The notes under the pieces were generated by a model. It was given only the letters and a program-made list of their open reading frames with translations. It was not told where the DNA came from and did not search any database. A program made the translations under genes and the position numbers. DNA of 64,000 nt from Wolbachia endosymbiont (group A) of Longitarsus flavicornis (GTDB lineage: Bacteria > Pseudomonadota > Alphaproteobacteria > Rickettsiales > Anaplasmataceae): positions 62,001 through 126,000 of the forward strand of contig NZ_OZ008337.1 of NCBI RefSeq assembly GCF_963931955.1, given 5' to 3'. This document shows, piece by piece, positions 1 through 11,100 of this stretch. Every line of letters starts with the position of its first letter. Positions within the stretch are counted from its first letter, which is position 1.

Positions 1-101
1 CTTAAGAATGTTTTCACCTTTACATGTTCTATTCAAATTCTTGAGCAGAGCAAACCTTTCTCCTTACACAAAACCTCAAGCAGAACGGAGCCAAAACCCC
101 A

Positions 102-1112
102 TCACAATAAATGCAAAGAGCTTAGTAACTGGCCATGCGGCACTGGTTGCGCTTCACTTAACCTGCTACTTGGATCTGGCTGATCACCTGTAGCCTGAAC
201 ATTTGGTTCTTGCTGATGGCTAGGTTGAGCACCAGATTCTTGTTGTTGATTGGCCTGATCATTAGTGACTTGAGCATCATTTACAAATCCAGGAAGCTCT
301 GATGGATAAGTGATATCGCTTACAATAGTGTTCATTTCCTTTGCACTTTTATCATTACCACTTTTTGATGCTTTCGTCATTCCTAAAGAAAACGGAGCAG
401 TAATGTTGATACCTTGTTCATGTAAAAGTTTACCTAAGAAACGTATTCTATCGAAGATTTCCTTTAGCTCTTCATTTTTTGGATTTGCAGCATAGTCCAA
501 TAAAATAGAAAGCTGACTTAGTAGAGCTTCATGCCCTGTACTATCAATACATTGAAAGTTAAGAATTAAGCTAAGAGTAGTTTCGCCAGATCTGTTTACA
601 GTATTAATATCAGCCCCTTTTTCTATCAGAAATTCTACTATACTCCAGTCTATATTTTGAGAATCAAGAGCTAAGCGAAGAAGAGTATTGCCATCACTGT
701 TTTGAGTGTTAACATCATCCCCTTGCCTTGTTAAAAACTCAACAATATTCACATTACCATGAGAAACAGCTAGGTGAAGAAGAGTATTGCCGTTCCCGTC
801 TCGAGTATTAACATCAACCCCTTGCCTTGTTAAAAACTCAACAATATTCACATTACCATGAGAAACAGCTAGCTGAAGTTCGTGATATACGTTTCGAATG
901 TTAACACCAGCTCCTTGTTCTATTAAAAGTCTAATAACATCCACATGACCATGAGAAGCAGCTAAGTAGAGAGGAGTATTGCCGTCCCTGTCTAGAGTAT
1001 TAACATCAACCCCTTCTCTTATTAAAAACTCAACAACATTCACATGACCATGAGAAGCAGCTAGGTGAAGAGGAGTATTGCCATCTCTGTCTTGTTCTAA
1101 ATCTCTATCCAT
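102..1112 (-). CDS. Ankyrin-repeat protein
   Basis: The N-terminal two thirds is made of ankyrin units of about 33 residues with the usual DGNTPLHLAASHGH core and a VDVNT-type turn; several units are almost identical at DNA level, which points to recent unit duplication. After about residue 210 the repeats stop and a low-complexity Gln/Pro/Ser-rich tail follows (QQQE, SHQQEP). The reading frame is open up to position 1172, but I chose the ATG at 1112 (MDRDLEQD) because an AGGACGG ribosome-binding-like sequence sits just before it. Ankyrin proteins are scaffold modules and in Wolbachia many are suspected effectors; no enzymatic domain or signal peptide is visible. It is transcribed away from the cif-like operon on its right. 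Confidence 0.8.
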   Translation of the reverse strand: MDRDLEQDRDGNTPLHLAASHGHVNVVEFLIREGVDVNTLDRDGNTPLYLAASHGHVDVIRLLIEQGAGVNIRNVYHELQLAVSHGNVNIVEFLTRQGVDVNTRDGNGNTLLHLAVSHGNVNIVEFLTRQGDDVNTQNSDGNTLLRLALDSQNIDWSIVEFLIEKGADINTVNRSGETTLSLILNFQCIDSTGHEALLSQLSILLDYAANPKNEELKEIFDRIRFLGKLLHEQGINITAPFSLGMTKASKSGNDKSAKEMNTIVSDITYPSELPGFVNDAQVTNDQANQQQESGAQPSHQQEPNVQATGDQPDPSSRLSEAQPVPHGQLLSSLHLL

Positions 1113-1861
1113 AAAACCCGTCCTAATAAAAATATTATGTAAATTAGGTGTATAACATAAATTTAATAACAAGCAACACCTAAATTTGTATACTTGAAAT
1201 AATTTTTAAAAGGAAAAACAACATCAAAATATTGAATTTTATTCTATAAACAACACTATAGAGACTAACTCTTTGGAAATACAATGAGTTTCTAAAATCA
1301 AACTTTCAAGAAAATATACCTTTCTTTAGCATCAACGAAAATTTATTTGTTTACTTTTTTAAAAACATAAAAATAGTACGTATACTTGCGAGAACACGTT
1401 GCGTAAAAACGTGGTTGTGAAAATAAAAGCTTGAAATTGTTACAACAAAGCTAAGCAAATTAGTTCATATATAAATGTGGTGAAAGTAGGCTAATATAGC
1501 TAGTTTTGCGATATAATAAAATTATTATATAGTAAAGTTCGAACGGTACACTTGGTAGACCATAAGATCCAAAAACGAACGATTCTCACCGCCCTTGGTT
1601 TTGAGCGCTGGAAATGGTTATTCTGCTTGAGATCTTAATAATATATTTTACTAAATTAATAGTAGTTTGCTTGCGTAAGAATTAATAAGCGTATGACAAA
1701 AACAAAATTTAAAATAAACAAAAGATCTTATATCGAGCCTGTTAAGAGGCTTTCATCAAAAACAACTCCAAACTAAAAATTTTCTAAAATAGTAATTGAC
1801 AAAGTTTTAAAGGTAGAGCAATATGCCTAAGATATATTAAATCTTGTTAGGGAGGGTAAGT
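1113..1861. other. Intergenic region upstream of cifA-like gene
   Basis: About 750 bases without a convincing gene, between the divergent ankyrin and cifA-like genes. It must contain both promoters. Positions 1388-1636 are one copy of a repeat found inverted at 60510-60758. A GGAGG ribosome-binding site lies at 1851-1855. I see no tRNA or protein remnant here. Confidence 0.6.
1388..1636 (+). repeat. Dispersed inverted repeat, copy A
   Basis: This stretch matches the reverse complement of 60510-60758 over its whole length with scattered differences. Shared exact blocks include GTTGTGAAAATAAAAGC, AGTAGGCTAATATAGCT and ACTTGGTAGACCA, in the same order and spacing. It has no open frame in common with copy B. 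It lies about 230 bases upstream of the first cifA-like gene, so it could hold regulatory sequence, an untranslated RNA, or be the scar of an exchange. Confidence 0.7.
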
Positions 1862-3094
1862 ATGGATTACGAGAATGTACAGAGGGTATTACTAACATCT
1901 ATCAAAGAAGATGATCCTCATAAAGGATTCAAGGAATTAGAAATTAAGAGATATTGTATTGCATATCAGACGTTATTGCGTGAATGGGACAGGACAATAA
2001 TAACACCATTTATTAAGGAAATTTTAGAAAGCGGGGCCTGTTGGAAAATCGATGACGTCTTAGGTCATGTTGAGCTTGATAGGTATACACTAGGGAAAAA
2101 ATTATTAACCTTAAAAACTAAAGATGGACAAAAATCTCTTCTTGATTCCTTTGATCGTTACAGAATTGCCTGCTGGTGTTGTTTTGAGGACGAGATAAGA
2201 GCTATTTTTGAAGAATTTAAATCAACATTAGGTAATAAACCTGTAGAGAATTTAGTTAAGGGATGTGATAAAGGAGCTTTAATGATCTACTGGTCACATG
2301 CTATGAATAACCAGGAACATCAGTTAGAATTAAATAATGAGCATCCATACGTTTACGCTTTTAAATGTGCAATGATAGAAAAGCATGTTGAAGCCTTAGA
2401 GTTTTTTTGGAATAAGTTACAGTCAATTGATTCTGTATCTCAACAGAGGAAAGAAGATTTGTTAATGGAAGTAGCATACAATAAGGGGCGTTTTTCTACT
2501 GATGATGTTGGTATGGTTGATTTTTGCATACGTCGTCTTGATGTTGACAGATACCATGAATTATTGAAAAGGGACTTTAAACAACATGGGTGTTATTATA
2601 CTTTAAGTATATTAAGAAGAAACCATTCTTTCGAAAATGCCAGAAAGCTGTTTGAACATTTAAAGTCAGAAGATTTATCTCCTGAAGGTTATAGTACATC
2701 AATGTTTTCAGCATTAAACTCACTTGTTTCTCCACTAGATGATAGTTTTATTAAATCTGGTAGTGACATGCTCACCTCTATGTGGAATAGTCCTGGCTTT
2801 GAGGCTCATAGACAACACTATTTACATAATCTAAGCATAAGATTGTCATCTAGAGATTTAATTGTCCATCTTATCAAGGAAAACAAAGCTACTAAAGTAG
2901 TATCAGAAATTATCAATTCTCTTAGTCAGGAGCAAATGCAGTCTATTATGGAACTCAATAAGTCAGAGTATGAGGTGTTTATTAGAATTAGAAACAAACA
3001 ATTAGATGGTAGAGGTGATAGTCAGTTACCAAGGTCGTTGTTGGATGTAGAAGCTGTACAGCAGGAAGTTACTGATATTAGAAGCAAAGTGTAG
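1862..3094 (+). CDS. cifA: CifA-like protein (first cif operon)
   Basis: A 410-residue, mostly helical protein. Residues about 25-130 contain the pattern seen again in the second CifA-like protein of this window: an EIKRYC/ERWVKTY helix, then SGACW or DESCW, then TLGKKL or TLGQRL, then DRYRIACWCCFEDEI or SRYKMACRYCVKEKI. Together with its place directly before a gene with paired PD-(D/E)XK domains, this identifies a cif operon. In known type I operons CifA gives rescue and contributes to cytoplasmic incompatibility; function in this divergent type is inferred only. The start at 1862 has a GGAGG site 6 bases upstream; an earlier in-frame TTG at 1844 does not. It appears intact. Confidence 0.8.
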   Translation: MDYENVQRVLLTSIKEDDPHKGFKELEIKRYCIAYQTLLREWDRTIITPFIKEILESGACWKIDDVLGHVELDRYTLGKKLLTLKTKDGQKSLLDSFDRYRIACWCCFEDEIRAIFEEFKSTLGNKPVENLVKGCDKGALMIYWSHAMNNQEHQLELNNEHPYVYAFKCAMIEKHVEALEFFWNKLQSIDSVSQQRKEDLLMEVAYNKGRFSTDDVGMVDFCIRRLDVDRYHELLKRDFKQHGCYYTLSILRRNHSFENARKLFEHLKSEDLSPEGYSTSMFSALNSLVSPLDDSFIKSGSDMLTSMWNSPGFEAHRQHYLHNLSIRLSSRDLIVHLIKENKATKVVSEIINSLSQEQMQSIMELNKSEYEVFIRIRNKQLDGRGDSQLPRSLLDVEAVQQEVTDIRSKV

Positions 3095-3115
3095 TGTTAG
3101 GATAAAGTTATTTAG

Positions 3116-3156
3116 TTACTTAAACTTAAACGAAAGCATGCAAAGAGTTTAAGTAA
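3116..3156 (+). terminator. Hairpin between cifA-like and cifB-like genes
   Basis: Arms TTACTTAAACT (3116-3126) and AGTTTAAGTAA (3146-3156) form a perfect 11-bp stem with a 19-base loop in the 100-base gap. No U-run follows, so it may attenuate or process the transcript rather than end it cleanly. Intergenic hairpins that lower cifB relative to cifA transcription have been proposed for other cif operons. Confidence 0.6.
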
Positions 3157-3194
3157 GAGTAAAAATTGTAAAAGGTTAAAATCAGGAGGTAGTT

Positions 3195-5153
3195 ATGGTT
3201 AATAACAATCAACAGCAAGAAAAACCACAAGATTTCGAGTTAATTGAGTTGCTTTTGGGGAAAGTAGATTCTTCAACTTCTAATGCAGTAGATCAATCTT
3301 GTGAAGCAAGATATCAGTCATTGGTTGATCAAATACAATCCTATTTACATTCTAGTGAAAAACCTGGCTTTTTTCCTCATAGATTTTTAGGTTCTTTTTC
3401 CAGTGTATTAGATACTAAACTTAATGACAAGCTAGGTATAAAAAAATTGCACTTTCGTTTTGAGGGAGCAAGAACTTTAAAGGTTGTAGCAGAAACAGAA
3501 TCCAAAATACATGTTTTTATTTTTACTGAAGATATAGAAGCTCAACACTCTAAGCCTTCAGATACCCATACTAGGAGCTTTGAATTCACCATAGGTGAGT
3601 GGAAGAATGTGATGGGTAGAGATTACACTCCATTGGACGAACGTAAGCTTCAAATTGATGTAATAAAAATCTTGAAAGATAAGTATGAGTTAGTAAAAAG
3701 CAAACCTAAATCAGACAAAGATGTTAAATCAAAGAAGTTATACTTATATCTGAAAAGTGATGGTGTGTTAGAGTATAAAGCTAAGAATGTATATGGTAAT
3801 GTTAAAACAATTGAGATTAGTCGTGATCAACTAAAAGGCAAGGTTTTCGATGAAGTCAAGCAATTTCTAGGTAAGCAAGGTAAAGATCTTAGTGATGATG
3901 TGAGAAAGGAGTTATCAAGAATCACGTCAGCAAAGGGATATACTTTAAAGAGTGATGGAGAAGATGAAAAAATAAACATTAAGGTAGAAAGTAAAAAGAA
4001 GATTATAGATCAACCTATTGAGCCTACAGTAAAGTTTCAAGAAGTGACAAAAAAGTTAGGTAAGTCTGTTTATTTAGAAAGTTATATTGAAAAGCTAGCT
4101 AACCCAGGTGCAGAAATAGATCAAGTTCAGGATAATCTTAAAGAAATTCTAACTTACATAAAAGAAGTTCATACTAATTTAAATTTACAAAATAATGTTT
4201 ATGGCATTAAAGCTCGCGAAGCTGATCAACATGGCTTTGTAGCAGGAGTATTTGATAATTTTCGATATCGTGATAATACCAAACTCTATCTGGAGCAATT
4301 TGCTGGTGGAGGTTACGCTGATATCGTTTTGCTTGTCCGTGGGCCTAATCGTGCTGTTGATTCAGTTCCAATTCTTATTGAACTCAAGGCTGGAACTGAA
4401 GGACAAGTTGATCCAAGTGATGCGCTGAGACAAGCTGAAGATTATATAAAAGGTTTTAGACCAAATAAGATGAGGATTTTAACCAATGCAGATAATGCTA
4501 TTGCTGTTGGGTTAAATTTAGATAATGCGGAACCGTTTAAAACTGAAGTACAACCTATTAAACAACCACCAGCTCCTTTGATGGAGGAATTTGTAAAATT
4601 AGTTCACAGATGGAATAATCAACAAATTTCTGAAGAAGATTTTAAGCGAGAAATAGCAGGTTTATTATCAAGTGAATACCATACTTTTCCAGCAAATAAA
4701 GAAACAAAAGATCATTACTATTTCAGTCGAGACATATTAGGTCAATCAATTTTAATCAACAAGATTGGTCAAGATCAAAGTAACATTAAAAAATATATAT
4801 ACTCATATGATGAGTACCCGCTGAACTGGCCTCAGGGAACAGAATACACTTTATCTAAAAGCCCAGTTATGACATTAATACTTGTTCAAGGTAATGAAGG
4901 ACAAGAAAAAACAGCATTCATTTTTCATATACGAGAGTCCAATACAAAGGAATTCTATGCTGATAAAAAAATTCCAGTGCTGAACATACCTGAAATAGGA
5001 AGAGTAGGCAATGTTATAGAAATTAAAATGAGTCTCAAAAAATATGAAACAGGGTTATCTTTTGAAGAACTTTTTGAAATAGAACAGATAAGCAAATATA
5101 AACCAAGTAGTGCAGATCAACAATTTGCAGGTAGTTTTTTTCAAGATACCTAA
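3195..5153 (+). pseudogene. cifB: CifB-like giant protein, N-terminal part
   Basis: 652 codons starting at an ATG with a strong AGGAGGT site. The first 300 residues resemble the start of the shorter CifB-like protein at 58262 (GFFPHRFLGSF versus RFFPAFFFGMF, then an FRF strand). Residues about 340-430 are a PD-(D/E)XK nuclease domain: GGGYADIVLLVRG with D376, then PILIELKAG with E396 and K398. The frame stops at 5151 right after a run of seven T at 5135-5141. With six T the frame would read straight into the next open frame, which carries the second nuclease domain. So this is the head of one gene split by a +1 shift. It could be a true mutation, slippage-rescued, or an assembly error. Confidence 0.8.
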
Positions 5154-8100
5154 TTCTGATGAATTAAAGGGAAAACTTGATCAAGCAATTACTTCTCAAC
5201 ATGCTTCTGACGGTGAGGTTTCATTGCAAGCATATAAAGCGTTGCTTACTGAAGTAGCAGATAAGATTTACCCTATTAAAGATTTGATTACTAATGAAGC
5301 AAGATTGCAAGCCATTCTTAATGGTTTATTTAGTAGTTACAGCGATTTAAAGCTACAGGAAACTTCTTCTAAGACTGTAATCATACCTGAATTTCAAGTA
5401 GGAGCAGGTGGTCGTGTAGATATGGTAATTCAAGGTATTGGTCCTTCACCTCAGGGTGCTAAAGAATACACTCCTGTAGCGCTGGAATTTAAGCTTATAG
5501 ATAAAAACTTAGATGAAGAAGGAATGAAAAAAGAGGTTGATAAATTAACAAAAGAACAAAATATTAGATATGCTAAAGGGGCAGCACTGAAAACAATAAC
5601 AGATGGTGACAAAATGTTTTTCATGGGCGTAGTTGTTAATGTAAAAGCTAAAGACAAAAATTCTTTAATATTAACAAGTGATGAACTTGTTCCTGCTTTA
5701 GTGGTTCATAGTTCTATTGACATAACTAAGAGAAAACATTTAGAAGGAATACAAGAGGTAACTCAGAAACTTAAAAACACTGGTATACAAGAGGAGAATT
5801 TACGTACATTAGAATCTGCAACAGCAGAACAAGATTATCATTATTGGCTGCAGCAACATGATATAGCTGATACTGCAAGAATAAAATATGGTTATGGAAC
5901 TGACACATTATTTGAAATAGTGGGATCACCAGAACATATAGCTAGTCAATTGCAACAGTTTAAGAATAGTGTAACAACAGGAGGTGAAAGAAGGCCATTA
6001 ACTTTAATTGTTAATTTAGATAATAATCATTGGGTTGCATTAGTCATCTCTCATCAAAATGAGCAGTATAATGGATACTATGTAGACTCGTTGGGTAATA
6101 ATATTCCAGATAATATTCGTCAAGTTTTACAGCAGGCTCAAATTACCGTTAATGATGTTTCTGTTACTCAACAAAGAGATGGTTATAATTGCAGCTTATG
6201 GGCGTTGGAAAACGCTAGAGATATTAATGCTGTGTTACAGGGAAGTAGATCACGTAATATTCCTAATGAAATGCGCAACCGTTTGCAAGTTCGAGGAAGA
6301 GATGAGGATTATTTTATACGTATGAGAAAAGATATCTCAGAAAGATTGAGTACAGATCCAGAACGTATAGCTAACTTAGAAGCTGTACTTGCTGAAACAC
6401 AACAACCTAGGAAGAAATTTGACCTAAATAGTTGTGTAGGAGGAGGTGGTAGAAGTATTAATCCTTGTTTATTTTCAAAGGGTGATGTAGAAAAGTTTAG
6501 CAAAGGAAGGATAGATGAAAATAATATAGATAAGATTATAGTTGATAGTGAAAAGTTCCTAACTTATGTTAAAAGTAGTCAAAATGAAGGGAAAAATGCT
6601 CAGCTAATAGAGTTCGTTGGAGATAAAAATATCGAAGGTAATCATAAGTACTTATTTGATAAGGTAGTTGAAGATCAAGGGTACGGACGTTATATTGAAA
6701 ATGAACGTATTAAGAATTTGCACGGTGACGTTTCACAGCAAACTGGTAGTACAACAAAAAGCTCAAAGTTGAAAAGCAGGTTAATGAACGCTGCAGGTGG
6801 AATACAATTAATAAGAGGAATTCATGGAGCTATTGTATCTTGTAAAGATGGAACAGCAATAGATTGTGGATTAAATTTAGGTGGGATAGCATGGTCTTTT
6901 GCATCTCAACCAATTGAGAATGTAATGGTTAAAATTACTCCAAAAGTTGTAGCATCAGCTGAAAAAGTTGCAGAAAAAATTGTATCAGGCACTCTGGGTA
7001 AACAGACAAAATTTGCTATTCGGATTGCAGGTGTAAAGTTTGGAAGTACAATAGCAAAAGGTACGGCAGGAGCTATAGCTGGTGTTTTTGATGTTGTTGA
7101 TATAGGTATGTCAGCAAGTAATCTTGTTGATTGTAAAAAAAGAGAGGATAGTGATAATCCATGTGGAGAAAAGGAGATAAGAGATAATATAGCATCTATA
7201 TCCTTTTCTAGTGTATCATTTGTTTCTGGTGTTGCTCTTACAGCAGCAAGTATGCCGGTAGTTGGTATTGCAGTTGGGTTTGGGCTCATGGTAGGTTATG
7301 GAATTTATAGTGGTGTCAGCAATATCGTGGAGTACGAGAAAAAGTACGATACAACCCATGATGAAAATTGGCGTATTTTTTGGCATACATTTGCTTTTCA
7401 ACCTATACCACAAGATGTACAACATCTTGCAGCAAGAAAGGAAATGGTTAATAGTCTAGCTAAAGGAGTTTGGAAAGCTTTAAATAATGACCCTAGTAAT
7501 GTTGTTGCTTATGGTATTGGTCTTGGAAAAATAAACGGTAATACTCTTCGTCCAGATTATGCAACGATTATGATGAATAGGAAAAATGCCAATACACAAG
7601 ATCTTTCGCGTGTTATACCTGATTATATTGAAGGTGCTAGCATGATTTGTTTGCCACACAGTACTAGTCAAGATTACGAAAAGGGTATTAAAAGCTCAGT
7701 TCCATCGGCTAAGTACTATTGTGATAATGCAATGGTTATTAGCCATGATAAGAGAGTAAATATGATGCAAAAGGACAAAACAATTATTTATGATTTAAGC
7801 AATGTGGACAGAGGTACCATCGTTGGAAGTAACGAGTGGAACAATAATTTTCTAATTGGCTCAGGTACAGCAAACATAACTGGTGGTAGTAATAAGGTAG
7901 TAAATAGGTTTGTTGTAAATAACGTTGACTTCTCAGGTAAAATTATTGGTGGAAGTAACTCTGTTAATATACTTGATTTGAGCCAATTGAAAGATACAGT
8001 TATAGGAGTGAATGTTAACTATCGTTTTAAGCCTAGTGCCTCTGGGTCATTAAAGGCAAGAGTAAATGGTCGTTGGCTAATCAATGATCAAATTGATAAT

Positions 8101-11100
8101 AATGGCATTTTTAATTACTACTATGTTGGAAGAAAGAACAAGGTGGATGAGATTTCGTGCATGGGTTACTCTGAACACTTTACAGGAATCGATGATCGTG
8201 ACGTTATCATAGATAGTAGTGGTGGTTCTAATAAAAATGAGAAAGATGTAGTTGAAAATTGTAAAAAAGTAATTATTTCGCCGTATACTACAGTTAAGGG
8301 TGGAAAGAGCAATTATACTTTTTACGTAAAAGCTGCAGACTACAAAGGTAAGGGTTTATATTCAGAAATTGATGTAGATGGAACAGGAACTGTAATTTTT
8401 CCGGAAATTGATTTATTAGGTGATTGTGATCAAATAACTTACTCTACAAATAGTAATACTTTATCTTTAAAAATAAATTTTGGTCAAAACAATCAATTTA
8501 CTCTTGATGTAAAAAATTATGTCGAGCAAAGCAGTAATAAACCTCACTTTGCACTAATAGATAAAAATGGTAGTAATATTGTTCCTAAGATTGAAAGATC
8601 AGACTCATCAACTATAAAAATTACTTCATTTGAATTACATTCAGAACATTCCCTAGATAATTTTGACAATGTTGAAACTCATTACAAAAAGATTCTAAAC
8701 GATAATAAGGATTATAAAGTTTTGAGCGTTATTAGAGACAAAATGCGAAGTCAAGGTAATAGTGTAGTTCAATATATGGTTTTTGGTTCTTCAGGAGATG
8801 ATGTAATCAACTTTGATCAAGGCACTATCTTTGCAAGAGGGGGAAAGGGAAGTGACGTATATGTTATTACTGATGATATAAACAACAAAGAAGTTAAGAT
8901 TGATAATAATTCAGATGATGAAAAAGTGGACACGTTATTTGTGCCAGAGGTTGAAAAAGATTTTTCAATCCAGCAATGTGATCTGTATTTAAAATATAAT
9001 AATAGTAACATTCGAGTGAAAAACTACCTTCAAGATCCTAATTGTAGGCATCTTATAATTATGAATAAAAAAGGAGAAACTTTTATCCCTAATATACAGT
9101 CAATATCATGTTCTCCCTCTTCTTCGAGAAATGGTAAATTAGTTCCTTTTTTCCACGCTACACAAGCTCAAAACATGTTTGTGTTACCTAAAGATTTTCA
9201 AGATGATCATGTAGTGATAGATTCCCGTCTTGAAGATATTGAGCGATATAGAAACAAAGATCATCTTTTACTGATAAGGAATAACGAGGTTCCTTTTATA
9301 ATAAAAGTAGAAAATTTTTATGATAATCGAAGTAAATGGAGAAACGTTAATTTTTTTCTGTGGAATGATGGTAATTTTTCCTCATATCTTGGTTTACAGC
9401 AAGAAGTTAATGGAATAATGGACTATCAAGATAAACTTAAGAGTGATTATGAGAAAACTGTAAAAGAATACACTATAGACTTCACTGAGTCTGTCGATAT
9501 TACACATAATCAAAATGGTACTTTAAATTCGATAGAGGAAGATGAAAAGCGTATAGGAGTAATGATACTAAAGAATATTACTCCAGATCGGATTAGAGTT
9601 TCTGGTAGTAACACAGATTTGGTGTTTTCTGATGAAGTATCCAATCACACAATCAATATAAAGAATTGGAATAATTCTGAGTCTCATAGAATTTCTACGT
9701 TGGAGTTTGATCTAGGTTTAGAACCAATAACGCTCCGTAGATTAGATAGGTTTAGTTTATCTGAGGTAAGAAAAATACAAGCTTTAATTGATAAAGCTTC
9801 AGAAAATTACCAAAATAGAAGTAAATATACTCCTAAAGTAGAAAATGACTTTAAATGTTTAATATCAGTTAACGATTTTGAAAGAGGAAATAGAGATTTA
9901 GTACATCAGTGTCTTGATTTTCCTTCACTGCAAGACCGGGTTAGCTTTACAGAAAGTTCCTGTAGTTTAGAACAAATTGAGGAATTAAAAAATAAAACGC
10001 CAAGTAGTAATCAGATTTTAACATTGCTTGAAAAGTTAGAAAACAACCTTTTGCTGAATGGCTATGATTCAAACATAATAGATCAGTGCAATAAGTGGAT
10101 GATCTCTTTAGGGTTGGGAGTATTGAAACCTTTGGTAAGTACAGCAGTTTATGAAGGTAAATGGGATGAAGTTAAAACTCTTCTTGATAAAACTGCTAAA
10201 AAAAGTAATGTTGATATTGAACATAAAAATCAGTGTTCACAGAACTGGACGCCTTTGCATTATGCTATTTACAACGGTAATGTAGAATTAAGCAAGAGTG
10301 TATTCAAAGCATTTTTAGAGAAGAAAGGTAATATTAATGTTTTAGAGAGTACTAGTTGCAACAGTGATAATTGGGCGCTTTTGCACTATGCTGTTTATTA
10401 TGGTAATCCTGATATGGTTAGCTTTCTTATAGATAAAGGTGCTAATATTGAAATTAGAAGTAAGGAGGGTAAGACACCCCTGCATTTGGCTGTTGAAGAA
10501 GCAAAGCAAAACGTAATTAATCTTCTTCTTGATAGAGGTGCTGATATCGAGGCTAAAAACAACGATGGTAAAACACCTCTATATTTAGCCGCTTACAATA
10601 ATGACTCAGGTGTAATTGAACTTCTTTGTAACAGGATCAAGACTAAAAGTAATGACGCATTTAAAATGATAAAACAGGTTGAATTTTTAAAGAAGGAAGT
10701 TGTTAACCAAGCAAATATTCCATCTAATGCAAAAAGATTGGTAGAGTCTTGTATAAGTAGTTTAAGAGATTCAATAAAAAATGCAGCCAAAAAGGTGCTA
10801 AAGGACGGTATGCTGCATAATCTTAGTGCTTCAACTATTGAACTTGTGGATAGGGTTTATAATTTCGATGAAAGATTGTTTGACGAAGCAATTAAGGAAG
10901 CTGTAAATGACGTATATTGGCAAGTAGATAAAAAAGAAATGTTAAAGTTTATACATAGTCATAATAACCCTGGTAAGAGTATCTCAGGTTATATGGCTGT
11001 GTTTGATAAAATGCCAAAGAACGATGGTACATTATTTGAGTTAGCTCGCTGTATTAAAAATACAATGGACTCCAGTAAATATTCTAGTGTCCGTTCAGAA

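Noticed and set aside
102..1112. CRISPR-like array from the regular DNA repeats of the ankyrin gene
   Set aside because: Repeats are about 99 bp, in frame, coding for ankyrin units and without unique spacers.
1844..1861. TTG start that would lengthen the first CifA by six codons
   Set aside because: The GGAGG site is correctly spaced for the ATG at 1862 and lies inside the extension.
3116..3156. Classical Rho-independent terminator
   Set aside because: The stem is strong, but no run of U follows, so I list it only as a hairpin with terminator-like position.
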